A stretch of DNA of 64,000 nt from Arthrobacter sp. ISL-30 (GCF_018613855.1 NZ_JAGGPK010000039.1:21359-85358); one strand, 5' to 3'. Positions 15,099 through 24,394 are shown, counted from the first letter of the stretch. Numbers and translations: made by a program. The notes: a model not told the origin generated them from the letters alone.

Positions 15099-16861
15099 GC
15101 TCGCCTTCTTCGGCAATGGTTTCCACAGCGGGTCCGGCCCAAAACGTCCTCCGCCGGCTGATCCTGTACGTGCTGTTGTTCGCGTTAGTGATAATCACGG
15201 CGATCGGGATCAGTGGGCTCCTTGAGCGCCTCCTCAGTTCCGAGTCAGTGCTTGCCACAAGCGCCGTCGGCGGCCTTGCCCGCGCCTTTGCCTTCACCTT
15301 GATCGGGGGACCGCTCGCGGGCCTGCTCTGGTGGTTCGTTTGGAAGAGGCTGGACGAGGAGGCGGAGCGAGCCGCACCCGGATGGGGCCTTTATCTTGCC
15401 GGCATGTACACGGTCTCGCTCGTCGTTGCGACTACCGGGCTGCTTGCTACCGCAACTTCCTTCATCGGGCGCTTCGAGCCGCAATGGTATTCACCTCTGT
15501 CCAGCGGACTGGTGTGGAGTGGAGTGTGGCTGTGGCACCGTTGGATGTGGCGGCACACATTCAAAAGCCCAACAAACCTTGACGATGTCCCCGCCGTCCT
15601 TGGAACGCTCTTCGGCCTGATCCTTGCTACCGGCGCTTTCATTAGCGCCTTAAGCGGTTTGCTGGACGTCGCCATCCGCGGTGATAGCAGCCTCACCCCG
15701 GGCACGGACCTGTGGTGGCAACCCGTGCTACGGTCCTTGATCTGGGCCATAGGCGGGGGCCTCATTTGGTGGTGGCACTGGTTCCGCGGGGGAGGACATC
15801 GGCTACGGACCGGCCTCATGAATGTTGCCCTCATCGTTGTGGGGGTATTCGCCGCAGGCCTGACTGCGTTAGGCGGGTTCGGCGTCGTGCTCTTTGTGCT
15901 TTTGCGGCTGGCCTTCGACAGGAGCAACAGCATCACTGGGCTGCTGGAGCCGCTCGCCCCCGCACTGGCAGCCGCCGCCGTCGGCGCCCTGGTATGGCGC
16001 TATCACCGCACTGTGGCAGCGGAACGATCCGCTGAGACAAGGCGCGCGAGCCTGCTGGTGACATCGGGAGTTAGCCTGGTGGCAGCTGCCTCCGGCGTCG
16101 GTGTCATCATCAACGCAACCCTTGCCGCAGCGGTTTCGCCGCTGGCAGGAAGCGCCACGCGTACCCTGCTCCTTGGAGGCATCAGCTCCCTCGTTGTTGG
16201 AGGTCCCGTCTGGTGGCAGGCGTGGAAGCCGATGAGGCGGCCGCAATCGGCCGAGGACATCCCTCCCGGCAGGCGTGTCTACCTCATCGTGTTCTTCGGG
16301 ATCAGCGCCGTGGTTGCGCTCATCGCGCTACTGGTCATTGGGTACCGGCTTTTCGAATTCCTCCTCGGCGAGGTGTCGGAAGGCAGCATGCTGGACCGGG
16401 TCCGCGCTCCCTTCGGGCTGCTGGTGGCGGCCGGGCTCGTGGCGGGCTACCACTTCGCGGCATGGCGGCATGACCGAGCGCTCGTCGCCGCCGTCGCGCC
16501 CAGGGCCCGGACGATAGGGCATGTCACCCTGGTGACAGGTTCCAATGAGGAAGTGTTGTCCCAGGCCGTCAGTGACGCAAGCGGAGCCTACGTCACTGTT
16601 TGGAGACGTGCCGACGGCGTCGCCGCACCATCCGCCTCGGAGGCCGGTTCGGCGGCCCCTACAGGAGTCGATGGCGAGTCGGGGGTTGACGAGGAGGCGC
16701 GGGTGGACGAGGAGGCGCGACAGGCGGCGCTTCGTGAGCAGGTAACCAAGGCCCTTGAAGGCATCACAGCAGGACATGTGCTGCTTGTAGTCGACAGGGA
16801 AAATGGCCAAAGAATGCACATTGACGTGATTCCGGTGGAGACGGGCGGTGCGGTCCGATGA
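15095..16861 (+). CDS. DUF5671 domain multi-span membrane protein
   Basis: A 588-aa membrane protein with about twelve hydrophobic segments in repeated units (for example RRLILYVLLFALVIITAIG, AFTLIGGPLAGLLWWFVWKR and the related RRVYLIVFFGISAVVALIA). The recurring helix-pair pattern with a WW motif is that of DUF5671 proteins, of unknown function. The C terminus (from about residue 470) is a soluble domain with an in-frame 5-residue duplication VDEEARVDEEAR. Its start overlaps the preceding membrane-anchored protein by 4 bp. A transporter or cell-envelope role is possible but not shown. Confidence 0.75.
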   Translation: MSSPSSAMVSTAGPAQNVLRRLILYVLLFALVIITAIGISGLLERLLSSESVLATSAVGGLARAFAFTLIGGPLAGLLWWFVWKRLDEEAERAAPGWGLYLAGMYTVSLVVATTGLLATATSFIGRFEPQWYSPLSSGLVWSGVWLWHRWMWRHTFKSPTNLDDVPAVLGTLFGLILATGAFISALSGLLDVAIRGDSSLTPGTDLWWQPVLRSLIWAIGGGLIWWWHWFRGGGHRLRTGLMNVALIVVGVFAAGLTALGGFGVVLFVLLRLAFDRSNSITGLLEPLAPALAAAAVGALVWRYHRTVAAERSAETRRASLLVTSGVSLVAAASGVGVIINATLAAAVSPLAGSATRTLLLGGISSLVVGGPVWWQAWKPMRRPQSAEDIPPGRRVYLIVFFGISAVVALIALLVIGYRLFEFLLGEVSEGSMLDRVRAPFGLLVAAGLVAGYHFAAWRHDRALVAAVAPRARTIGHVTLVTGSNEEVLSQAVSDASGAYVTVWRRADGVAAPSASEAGSAAPTGVDGESGVDEEARVDEEARQAALREQVTKALEGITAGHVLLVVDRENGQRMHIDVIPVETGGAVR

Positions 16862-16918
16862 AACGCGGCCTCCGCCGTCGTCCGCGCGGCCCGGGCTGTC
16901 ATCCTCCGGCCCGCCAGG

Positions 16919-17857
16919 CTACCCGCCGGACTTCTCGCGGATGTCGTTGATGATGCCGGAGAAATCCCGGGTCGCTCCGTCGCCCTCTGCGAAGGCGTCG
17001 TAGATTCGTGAGGCCAGCCTGCCCATTTCAGCCACTGCTCCGGTGCCCTCCACTGCATTCACCGCCAGCCGAAGGTCCTTGGCCATGAGGGCTCCGGCGA
17101 ATCCGGGCTGGTAGTCCCTGTTGGCCGGACTCGTTGGGACAGGGCCGGGCACCGGGCAGTTCGTGGTCAGCGCCCAGCACTGCCCAGAGGCGTTGGAGGC
17201 TACGTCGAACAGCACTTGATGGCTCAGGCCAAGCTTTTCCCCGAGCACAAACGCTTCGCAAACAGCAATCATGGAAACACCGAGGATCATGTTGTTGCAC
17301 ACCTTGGCGGCCTGCCCTGAGCCGTGGTCCCCGCAGTGCACGATCCTCCGGCCCATCACTTCGAGCACCGGTTTCACGGTTTCAAAGTCTTCGGGCAGGG
17401 CACCCACCATAAACGTCAGCGTTCCCGCTTCGGCGCCCACCACGCCACCGGAGACTGGAGCATCCACGGAGCGGTGACCGGCCTCGAGGGCGATTTCCGC
17501 AGCCTCCCGGGCCTCGTCCACATTGATGGTGGAGCAATCCAGGAACAGCGTGTCCGGTGGTGCCTGGGACAGGAGGCCTGGCCCGCCGTCGACTCCCCGA
17601 TAGGCATCCAGGACATGCCGGCCGCTGGGAAGCATCGTCAATACGACTGACGCGTCCTTGACGGCTTCGGCGGCGGAATCCACAGTGGCAATGCCGTGTT
17701 CGCGTGCGGCCTCCAGCGCAGCCGGCACGGGATCGTACGCTGCCAGGCTGTACCCGGCCTTGACCAGGTTCACCGCCATGGGACCGCCCATATGCCCCAG
17801 TCCGAGGAAGGCAATGGTACCGATGGCGGCAGGGTCGGGGGTTGGGTTTTCCGTCAT
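16919..17857 (-). CDS. mmsB: 3-hydroxyisobutyrate dehydrogenase
   Basis: A 312-aa NAD-dependent beta-hydroxyacid dehydrogenase acting in valine degradation (3-hydroxyisobutyrate to methylmalonate semialdehyde). It shows the N-terminal Rossmann motif GLGHMGGPMAVNL (about residue 20), the substrate motif DAPVSGGVVGAEAGTL (about 135), the catalytic lysine context GSGQAAKVCNNM (about 185) and a C-terminal helical domain with AKDLRLAV. It is third in a minus-strand operon after mmsA and a 3-hydroxyisobutyryl-CoA hydrolase, in pathway order, which supports this substrate over related hydroxyacids. Confidence 0.92.
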   Translation of the reverse strand: MTENPTPDPAAIGTIAFLGLGHMGGPMAVNLVKAGYSLAAYDPVPAALEAAREHGIATVDSAAEAVKDASVVLTMLPSGRHVLDAYRGVDGGPGLLSQAPPDTLFLDCSTINVDEAREAAEIALEAGHRSVDAPVSGGVVGAEAGTLTFMVGALPEDFETVKPVLEVMGRRIVHCGDHGSGQAAKVCNNMILGVSMIAVCEAFVLGEKLGLSHQVLFDVASNASGQCWALTTNCPVPGPVPTSPANRDYQPGFAGALMAKDLRLAVNAVEGTGAVAEMGRLASRIYDAFAEGDGATRDFSGIINDIREKSGG

Positions 17858-17908
17858 TTCGTCTCCTTTGACTGCACTTTCAGCGAACCTTCCGGCCTTC
17901 AGGACACT

Positions 17909-18973
17909 TCAGCTGGCATCTGCCCGGATGGAGGCGAGGCCCAGTTCCCGCTCGCCCAACGGGGCGAAGAATCCCTCGACGATGTCTGTGGACACTTCCG
18001 CCAAAGACGCCGGCCGCCACCGCGGGTTGCGGTCCTTGTCCACCACCTGCGCCCGGATGCCCTCGCGGAAATCGGGACCTTCAAGGCAGCGCAGCCCTAC
18101 CCGATACTCCTGGTCGAGCGCTTCCTCCAGGCTCATTCCCCGGACCCTCCGGAGGGAGGCCAGCGTAACCTTCACGGCCGTCGGCGATTTCGTCTCGATC
18201 ATCCTGGCGGCGTCAGCGGCGTCGCCGCCCACGGCATGAAGCCGGGCCACGATCGTGCTTGCGTTGTCCGAGCCGTAGCAGGCGTCGATCCAATCCATGC
18301 TGGATTGAAGGGCCGACGCCGGAGGTTCTTCGGCGAAGCGCTCGACGGCGGCCTCGATCGTCCCGTCTTCGAGTGCGGCTGCGAAGTCGTCCAGCTTCCC
18401 GGACGGCACGAAGTGGTCGGCCAGGCCGAGGAAGACGGCGTCGCCGCCGTCGAGGTGGGCTCCGGTCAGGGCTGCGTGGGTCCCCGCCTCACCCGGCGAG
18501 CGCGACAGCAGCAGGGTGCCGCCGACGTCGGGCACAAAACCAATGGTGGTTTCCGGCATGCCGGTACGCGTCCGTTCCGTCACGACGCGCACCGAGCCAT
18601 GAGCCGAAATCCCCACTCCCCCGCCTAGCACGAGGCCGTCCATCAACGCGATGTAGGGCTTCGGATAGCGGGCGATCAGGGCGTTCAGCCGATACTCCAT
18701 CCGCCAGAACTCAGGTGTCCGGTCTCCCCCGGCGAGGATATCCGTATAGATGGCAACGATGTCGCCGCCGGCACACAGGCCGCGGTGTCCCGCTCCCCGC
18801 AGGAGGACGGCCTCCACGTCGTCATCCCCGGCCCACTCGCTGAGCTGCTCAAATATGGCGGCCACCATCCCTGCGGTGAGGGCGTTGACGGCGTTGGGCC
18901 GGTTCAGGATGGCGACGCCGAGCCTCCCCCTGCGCTCGAACAGCACCTCATCAGTGATTGCGGGGTCCCCCAT
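17909..18973 (-). CDS. 3-hydroxyisobutyryl-CoA hydrolase (crotonase fold)
   Basis: A 354-aa protein, longer than simple enoyl-CoA hydratases and typical of the hydrolase branch. Motifs include RPNAVNALTAGM, the oxyanion segments LCAGGDIVAIYTD and DGLVLGGGVGISAHG, and PETTIGFVPDVGGTLLLSRSPG. It would release 3-hydroxyisobutyrate from its CoA ester in valine breakdown. ATG at 18973 is chosen because it overlaps the mmsA stop as TAATG; the longer in-frame extension is mmsA shadow. Its position between mmsA and mmsB fits the pathway. Confidence 0.88.
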   Translation of the reverse strand: MGDPAITDEVLFERRGRLGVAILNRPNAVNALTAGMVAAIFEQLSEWAGDDDVEAVLLRGAGHRGLCAGGDIVAIYTDILAGGDRTPEFWRMEYRLNALIARYPKPYIALMDGLVLGGGVGISAHGSVRVVTERTRTGMPETTIGFVPDVGGTLLLSRSPGEAGTHAALTGAHLDGGDAVFLGLADHFVPSGKLDDFAAALEDGTIEAAVERFAEEPPASALQSSMDWIDACYGSDNASTIVARLHAVGGDAADAARMIETKSPTAVKVTLASLRRVRGMSLEEALDQEYRVGLRCLEGPDFREGIRAQVVDKDRNPRWRPASLAEVSTDIVEGFFAPLGERELGLASIRADAS

Positions 18974-20472
18974 TAGCTTCCTTCCGGCATGATGAAGCTG
19001 GCGCCCTGGCGAATGCCGGAGGGCCAACGCGAGGTCACCGTCTTGGTCTTGGTGTAGAAGCGGAAGGCGTCCGGGCCGTGCTGGTTCAGGTCGCCGAAGC
19101 CCGACGCCTTCCAGCCACCAAAGGTGTAGTAGGCAATGGGCACGGGGATGGGGACGTTGACCCCCACCATGCCTACTTCAACCCTGCTGGCGAAGTCGCG
19201 CGCGGAGTCGCCGTCGCGGGTGAAGATCGCGACACCGTTGCCATATTGGTGCTCGCTGCAGAGCCGGAGCGCTTCCTCGTAGTTGGCCGCCCGAATGACG
19301 CTCAGCACAGGCCCGAAGATCTCCTCCTTGTAGACCTTCATGTCCTTGGTGACGTGGTCGAACAGCGTGGGACCCAGCCAGAAGCCGCCGTCGTAACCTT
19401 CCACGGTGAGGCCGCGTCCGTCAGCCAGGAGCTCGGCGCCATCATCGAGCCCGGACTGGATGTAGCCCTCGATCCGCTCCTTGGCGGCCCCCGTCACAAC
19501 GGGTCCGAAGTCCACGTCCTTGTCCAGGCTGGGGCCGACTTTCAGCTCCTTGACGCGCTTTTGCAGCCGCTCAACAAGGGCGTTGGCAGTGGCCTCGCCA
19601 ACGGGCACGGCTACGGAAATTGCCATGCAGCGCTCGCCGGCGGACCCGTAGCCGGCACCGATCAGGGCGTCGGCTGCCATGTCCAGGTCGGCGTCGGGCA
19701 TGATCACCATATGGTTCTTGGCGCCGCCGAAGCATTGGGCGCGCTTGCCGTGCGCCGCCGCGGTGGCGTAGATGTATTGGGCGATCGGCGTGGAACCGAC
19801 AAAGCCGATGGCCTTGACGCGCGGATCCTCGAGAAGCGCATCCACTGCCTCCTTGTCCCCGTTGACCACGTTGAAGACCCCGTTGGGCACTCCGGCCTCG
19901 CTGTAAAGTTCGGCCAGGCGCAGCGGCACCGAGGGGTCGCGCTCTGAGGGCTTGAGGATGAAGGCGTTGCCGGCAGCCAGGGCGGGTCCGGACTTCCACA
20001 GTGGAATCATCGCGGGGAAATTGAAGGGGGTGATCCCAGCTACTACGCCGAGAGGCTGCCGCATGGAATGGACATCGATACCTGCTCCGGCGTCGTCGGT
20101 GAACTCGCCCTTCAGCAGGTGCGGCGCGCCGGCCGCGAATTCCACTACCTCGATGCCGCGCTGGATGTCACCCTTTGAATCCAGAAAGGTTTTGCCATGC
20201 TCCGAGGACAGCAGTTCGGCGAGCTCGTCCATGTGCTGGTTGACCAGATCGACGAACTTCAGCAGGATCCGGCCCCTGCGCTGGGGATTCATGGCGGCCC
20301 ATTCGAGCTGCCCCTTCTCCGCGTTGGAAATGGCGTTGCCGACTTCTTCCCTGCCCGCCAGGGGGACGCGGGCCTGCACTTCACCGGTGCAAGGGTTGTA
20401 GACGTCGCCGAAACGGCCGGAGGTGCCTTCGATCCTTTGGCCGTCAATGTAATGGGAGAGTTCGCGCACCAT
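18973..20472 (-). CDS. mmsA: Methylmalonate-semialdehyde dehydrogenase (CoA-acylating)
   Basis: A 499-aa ALDH-superfamily enzyme converting methylmalonate semialdehyde plus CoA to propionyl-CoA. Family-typical features are the N-terminal HYIDGQRIEG, TPFNFPAMIPLW (Asn in the active site), FVGSTPIAQYIY, and GSAGERCMA with the catalytic Cys near residue 285. ATG at 20472 (MVRELSHYIDG) has AAAGGAG upstream; an in-frame extension to 20526 adds 18 residues without family similarity. It is the first gene of the operon mmsA-hydrolase-mmsB. The IclR gene lies upstream on the same strand, 108 bp away. Confidence 0.92.
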   Translation of the reverse strand: MVRELSHYIDGQRIEGTSGRFGDVYNPCTGEVQARVPLAGREEVGNAISNAEKGQLEWAAMNPQRRGRILLKFVDLVNQHMDELAELLSSEHGKTFLDSKGDIQRGIEVVEFAAGAPHLLKGEFTDDAGAGIDVHSMRQPLGVVAGITPFNFPAMIPLWKSGPALAAGNAFILKPSERDPSVPLRLAELYSEAGVPNGVFNVVNGDKEAVDALLEDPRVKAIGFVGSTPIAQYIYATAAAHGKRAQCFGGAKNHMVIMPDADLDMAADALIGAGYGSAGERCMAISVAVPVGEATANALVERLQKRVKELKVGPSLDKDVDFGPVVTGAAKERIEGYIQSGLDDGAELLADGRGLTVEGYDGGFWLGPTLFDHVTKDMKVYKEEIFGPVLSVIRAANYEEALRLCSEHQYGNGVAIFTRDGDSARDFASRVEVGMVGVNVPIPVPIAYYTFGGWKASGFGDLNQHGPDAFRFYTKTKTVTSRWPSGIRQGASFIMPEGS

Positions 20473-20580
20473 GATGGAATGCTCCTTTGCATCGTGTGAA
20501 TGACCTGCCGCGTAGTGTGCGGACACTGCTCAGACTGTGACCCAGGTCATCTCTGATGCCGAATATACTCGGACTTCCTA

Positions 20581-21396
20581 CTAATTTCCAGAGGTTCGGC
20601 CAGCGGCCAGCCGGGTGCTCATCCGATGCGCTTCCTCAAGGAGAAGCCTGCCTAGGAACTCCTGCCGCTCGGGCCTGAAACGCGGCTCGATGCCTGTGAG
20701 GGACAGCGCCCAGGCTGGCTTTCCCTCCTGGTTGAACACCGCCGCCCCCATCCCCCAACTGCCCTCCAGGACCAGGCCGGGATTCACGGAATAGCCGCGC
20801 AGCCGAGTCTCCTCCAGGTTGTGCCGTACGACGTCGGCAGTATGGCCGACGGCAAACTCACCGGCATGGGCGGCCCAGCCTGACAGGAGGCTTTCCTGCT
20901 CGTCGGCAGGAAGGAAAGCCATGATGGCCATTCCTGCGGAAGCAACTCCCAGCGGAAAGCGCACACCCTCATGCAGCACGAACGACCTCACCGGAAAACT
21001 GCCTTCTTCCCTCAGGACGCACACAGTTTCATTGCCGCGCCGGATGGAGAAGAAGGCGCTCTCTCCGGTTTCCTCCGCAAGCCTCTGCAGGCTGGGCCGT
21101 GCAATATCCTCCATCGGAAAGCGCGCCGCGGCGACCGAGCCGAGGAGGAACACCTCGGGACCGAGCACCCATTTCCCCGTCGCGGAGTCGTGGTCCAACA
21201 GCCCTTCGGCCGCCAGGGATGCCAGGAGGCGATGCACCGTGGGCCTCGTCAATCCGGATTCCCGGACCAAGCCGGCGATCGACGTGCCTTCAGGTTTGCG
21301 GCCCACGAGCCGCAGCAGCTGCGCCACCCTGCCCACCACCTGGGCACCCTGGACAGCGTTTGGCTGGGCCTTTGCCGGAACTCCACGTTGTGCCAT
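20581..21396 (-). CDS. IclR family transcriptional regulator
   Basis: A 271-aa regulator: N-terminal winged helix (about residues 25-90: LLRLVGRKPEGTSIAGLVRESGLTRPTVHRLLASLAAEGLL split over helix-turn-helix and wing) and a C-terminal effector domain with SVAAARFPMEDIARPSLQRLAEETGES and YSVNPGLVLEGSWGMGAAVFN. It is divergent from the CoA-transferase/thiolase operon across 191 bp that contain two TCCA...TGGA palindromes, one close to each gene. Control of scoAB-thiolase and of its own gene is the simplest reading; regulation of the downstream mmsA operon is also possible. Confidence 0.88.
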   Translation of the reverse strand: MAQRGVPAKAQPNAVQGAQVVGRVAQLLRLVGRKPEGTSIAGLVRESGLTRPTVHRLLASLAAEGLLDHDSATGKWVLGPEVFLLGSVAAARFPMEDIARPSLQRLAEETGESAFFSIRRGNETVCVLREEGSFPVRSFVLHEGVRFPLGVASAGMAIMAFLPADEQESLLSGWAAHAGEFAVGHTADVVRHNLEETRLRGYSVNPGLVLEGSWGMGAAVFNQEGKPAWALSLTGIEPRFRPERQEFLGRLLLEEAHRMSTRLAAGRTSGN

Positions 21397-21428
21397 CTGC
21401 CACCCTTCACCTTCTCAAAGATAAATCA

Positions 21429-21441
21429 TCCACAATATGGA
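21429..21441. promoter_or_regulatory. Putative IclR operator, regulator-proximal
   Basis: TCCACAATATGGA, an imperfect palindrome 33 bp upstream of the iclR start. It resembles the perfect TCCACAAAGTGGA at 21551, and both are compatible with the short dyads bound by IclR proteins. Confidence 0.5.
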
Positions 21442-21550
21442 CAATAAGCCCGCCGTCGTCCACACCCTGAGCAATCATGCTTTCTCGGCCATTGATGCCA
21501 TTGACCGCCACTGGAGGGGAACCAGTAGGCTTCCATTTCAGCAGAAAAAG

Positions 21551-21563
21551 TCCACAAAGTGGA
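21551..21563. promoter_or_regulatory. Putative IclR operator, scoA-proximal
   Basis: TCCAC-AAA-GTGGA, a perfect 5-bp dyad 25 bp before the scoA start codon and just upstream of its AAGGAG box. A bound regulator here would block transcription initiation or early elongation. Confidence 0.55.
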
Positions 21564-21587
21564 TAGCCAACCCCATAAGGAGATCCG

Positions 21588-22304
21588 ATGGCCAAGCTCC
21601 GCGCCACCCCAGCCTCCGCGCTGCAGGACATCCTGCACGACGGCATGACCCTCGCAGTCGGAGGCTTCGGCCTCAGCGGCATTCCCGCTGACCTTATCGA
21701 TGCCGTAAGGGATTCCGGGGTCAGGGACCTTACTGTCGTTTCGAACAACATGGGAGTAGACGGCAAGGGCCTCGGAGTCCTGATCGAGGCCGGCCAGGTC
21801 CGCAAGGTCGTCGCCTCCTATGTGGGCGAGAACAGGCTGTTCGCCGAGCAGTACCTTTCCGGGAGGCTCGAGGTCGAATTCACGCCGCAGGGGACGCTGG
21901 CCGAGCGCCTGCGGGCAGGCGGCGCGGGCATCCCCGCCTTCTATACCCGGACCGGCGTCGGGGCAGTCGTGGCAGAAGGGAAGCCGCACGAGGAATTCGA
22001 CGGAAAGCTGTACGTCCGCGAGCGCGGCATCGTGGCCGACGTCGCGCTTGTCCACGCCCACACGGCGGACACGGACGGCAACCTGAGCTACCGCTACACA
22101 GCGCGGAACTTCAATCCAGTGGTCGCGACGGCCGGCGCGGTCACCATTGTCGAGGCCGAAGTCATCGTGGAGCCGGGAGTCCTGGACCCCAACCACGTCG
22201 TCACCCCAGGGGTTTACGTCCAACGGCTCGTGCAGGCCAGCAACCGGGTGAAGGACATCGAACAGCGCACCGTGCGTCCGCGTCGCGAAGCCGTTTCGGC
22301 CTGA
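21588..22304 (+). CDS. scoA: 3-oxoacid CoA-transferase, subunit A
   Basis: The 238-aa alpha subunit of a class I CoA-transferase. It contains VGGFGLSGIPADLI (family GGFGxxGxP motif, residue about 23), NNMGVDGKGLG, VASYVGENRLFAEQYLSG, and the GGAGIPAFYTRTGVG loop. The sequence fits succinyl-CoA:3-oxoacid transferases more closely than glutaconate enzymes. AAGGAG lies upstream. With subunit B (41 bp downstream) it would move CoA from succinyl-CoA to acetoacetate or 3-oxoadipate; the substrate cannot be fixed from sequence. Confidence 0.88.
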   Translation: MAKLRATPASALQDILHDGMTLAVGGFGLSGIPADLIDAVRDSGVRDLTVVSNNMGVDGKGLGVLIEAGQVRKVVASYVGENRLFAEQYLSGRLEVEFTPQGTLAERLRAGGAGIPAFYTRTGVGAVVAEGKPHEEFDGKLYVRERGIVADVALVHAHTADTDGNLSYRYTARNFNPVVATAGAVTIVEAEVIVEPGVLDPNHVVTPGVYVQRLVQASNRVKDIEQRTVRPRREAVSA

Positions 22305-22344
22305 ATGATCGACTTCCTGATCCAACCTCCTGAGGAGAACAACC

Positions 22345-23040
22345 ATGGCATGGACACGTGAGCAAATGGCCGCCATCGCGGCGGAAGAACTCAACGACGG
22401 CGACTACGTCAACCTCGGGATCGGCATTCCCACGCTCGTCGCCAACAACCTGCCCGAGGGCGTCCGGGTGGTGCTGCAGAGCGAGAACGGATTGCTGGGC
22501 ATGGGTCCGTTTCCGTTCGAGGGCGAGGAAGACGCCGACCTAATCAATGCGGGGAAGCAGACCGTCACGGTCCTGCCCGGCGGCAGCATCTTCGACTCCG
22601 CCACTTCATTCGGCATGATCCGCGGCGGCCACGTGAAGGTGGCCATCCTCGGTGCCATGCAGGTGGCCGGCAATGGCGACCTGGCCAACTGGACCATCCC
22701 AGGAAAGATGGTCAAGGGCATGGGCGGCGCCATGGACCTCGTCGCCGGCACACCCCGTGTGGTGGTCTTGACTGAACACGTCGCCAAGGACGGCACACCC
22801 AAGATCGTGACCGAATGCACCCTCCCCCTGACGGGGCAGGGCGTGGTGGATCGAATCATCAGCGACCTCGCAGTTTTTGACCTCTACAAAGACGACGGCG
22901 GCAACCAGGGTGACGGCGGCGATCACCACCCGCGGCTGGTCCTGACACGCCTGGCTCCCGGCGTGACAATGGAAGAAATCCGGGAGAAGACCCAGGCGAG
23001 CTTTGACATCCGGCTCGAAAAAGAAGGAGTGGCAGCATGA
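22345..23040 (+). CDS. scoB: 3-oxoacid CoA-transferase, subunit B
   Basis: The 231-aa beta subunit. The catalytic glutamate motif [10 protein letters not shown] (around residue 52) is intact, preceded by [16 protein letters not shown] and followed by [19 protein letters not shown] and the [13 protein letters not shown] segment. An acidic/His insert ([13 protein letters not shown], around residue 185) precedes the C terminus and is unusual. The gene ends with a 4-bp ATGA overlap into the thiolase, indicating coupled translation and linked function. Confidence 0.88.
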   Translation: MAWTREQMAAIAAEELNDGDYVNLGIGIPTLVANNLPEGVRVVLQSENGLLGMGPFPFEGEEDADLINAGKQTVTVLPGGSIFDSATSFGMIRGGHVKVAILGAMQVAGNGDLANWTIPGKMVKGMGGAMDLVAGTPRVVVLTEHVAKDGTPKIVTECTLPLTGQGVVDRIISDLAVFDLYKDDGGNQGDGGDHHPRLVLTRLAPGVTMEEIREKTQASFDIRLEKEGVAA

Positions 23041-24245
23041 GCCTGCGCGAACAATTCAACAAGGACGTCCTGCTGACCGGCTGGGGACACAGCCGCTTTG
23101 GCAAACTCAACGAAGAAACACTGGAATCCCTGATCGTCCAAGTGGCCACCGAGGCCCTGGCCAATGCCGGCGTCGAACCCGGACAGATCGATGAAATCTA
23201 CCTTGGCCAGTTCAATTCCGGCATGATGCCCCTTGCCTTCCCGTCGTCCCTGGCCCTGCAGGTCTCGCCCGAGCTGGCCAATGTTCCGGCCACGAGGGTG
23301 GAGAACGCGTGCGCGTCGGGTTCGGCGGCCTTCCAGCAGGGCGTCAAATCCCTCCTCGCCGGCACGGCCCGGAATGTGCTGGTTATTGGGGCGGAAAAGA
23401 TGACGCACGCCAGCGCCGACGTCGTAGGAGCTGCCCTGCTGGGCGCCGACCATGACATGGCCGGCAAGGCCTCCAACACCGGCTTTACCGGGCTTTTTGC
23501 CGAGGTGGCAAAACACTACGAAAAGCGTTACGGTTCCAGCCTCCCCGGAGGCGGGAAACTCGGTGACGTCCTCGGAACCATCGCCGCCAAGAACCACCGC
23601 AACGGCGTTGACAACCCCTACGCGCAGCTTCGGAAGGACCTGGGCGAGGAGTTCTGCCGCACTGTGTCGGACAAGAATCCGATGGTGGCGGACCCGCTGC
23701 GCCGCACCGACTGCTCCCCCGTGTCCGACGGCGCTGCCGCCGTCGTGCTGTCCACCTCACCCGGGTCGGCCGCCTCCACAAGCCCGGTGCGACTGGCCGG
23801 TTTCGGCCACGCCAATGACTTCTTCCCTGCCGAGAGGCGGGATCCGACGGCGTTCGCCGCCACCCGGGTGTCCTGGCAGCGCGCCCTAACGATGGCCGGC
23901 GTCGGAATCCAGGTCGTGGACTTCGCCGAAGTCCACGACTGCTTCACCATTGCCGAACTGCTGATGTACGAGGCGATGGGGCTGACGGAGCCGGGCCAGG
24001 GCGCCCGCGCCTTGGAGGAAGGCTGGGTCTTCAAGGACGGCAAGCTACCTGTCAACGTCTCCGGCGGGCTCAAGGCCAAGGGTCATCCTGTCGGCGCCAC
24101 CGGCGTTTCCCAGCACGTTATTGCCGCCATGCAACTCTCGGGCACCGCCGGGGATATGCAACTGGCCAACCCGCGCACGGCCGCCGTGCAGAATATGGGC
24201 GGAGTGGGGATAGCCAACTACGTCAGCGTGTTGGAGGCCGTCTAG
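23037..24245 (+). CDS. SCP-x/SCP2-type thiolase, acetyl-CoA acetyltransferase
   Basis: A 402-aa thiolase-fold enzyme. The nucleophile motif is [10 protein letters not shown] (about residue 88), the active-site His lies in [11 protein letters not shown] (HDCF replaces the classic thiolase NEAF), and the C-terminal [14 protein letters not shown] is present. The HDCF substitution places it in the SCP-x/SCP2 thiolase group rather than the PcaF or PhaA groups. It would cleave a 3-ketoacyl-CoA made by the co-transcribed CoA-transferase. The last gene of the operon, it is followed by family A repeat copy 2. Confidence 0.87.
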   Translation: MSLREQFNKDVLLTGWGHSRFGKLNEETLESLIVQVATEALANAGVEPGQIDEIYLGQFNSGMMPLAFPSSLALQVSPELANVPATRVENACASGSAAFQQGVKSLLAGTARNVLVIGAEKMTHASADVVGAALLGADHDMAGKASNTGFTGLFAEVAKHYEKRYGSSLPGGGKLGDVLGTIAAKNHRNGVDNPYAQLRKDLGEEFCRTVSDKNPMVADPLRRTDCSPVSDGAAAVVLSTSPGSAASTSPVRLAGFGHANDFFPAERRDPTAFAATRVSWQRALTMAGVGIQVVDFAEVHDCFTIAELLMYEAMGLTEPGQGARALEEGWVFKDGKLPVNVSGGLKAKGHPVGATGVSQHVIAAMQLSGTAGDMQLANPRTAAVQNMGGVGIANYVSVLEAV

Positions 24246-24252
24246 GGAGCCC

Positions 24253-24351
24253 CGCTGGAACTCCCCGCTTTTGAGGCCCGACGACGGCCGCGCCCGCATT
24301 GTGGCGCGGGTCGCCGTCGAGGATTCCCGTCAAAGGTGGGGAGTTCCAGCG
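24253..24351. repeat. Dispersed ~100-bp inverted-repeat element, family A copy 2
   Basis: Arms at 24253-24274 and 24330-24351 match those of copy 1 (5830-5929). The left arm plus the adjacent GGC-CGACGACG and the right arm with CGTC before it are conserved, while the middle differs (here CGCCCGCATTGTGGCGCGGG, itself a small hairpin). It sits between the convergent thiolase and ankyrin-lipoprotein genes, 8 bp after the thiolase stop. Confidence 0.8.
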
Positions 24352-24394
24352 CCCTAGGAGTAAGCGCCCTAGGGGTAGGTGTCCAGCCGCCTAG
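24348..24394. repeat. Direct repeats at the ankyrin gene stop codon
   Basis: AGCGCCCTAGG occurs at 24348-24358 and 24363-24373 (15-bp period), and a diverged AGCCGCCTAG at 24385-24394 contains the stop codon of the minus-strand ankyrin gene. The first copy overlaps the right end of the family A element. Confidence 0.7.
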
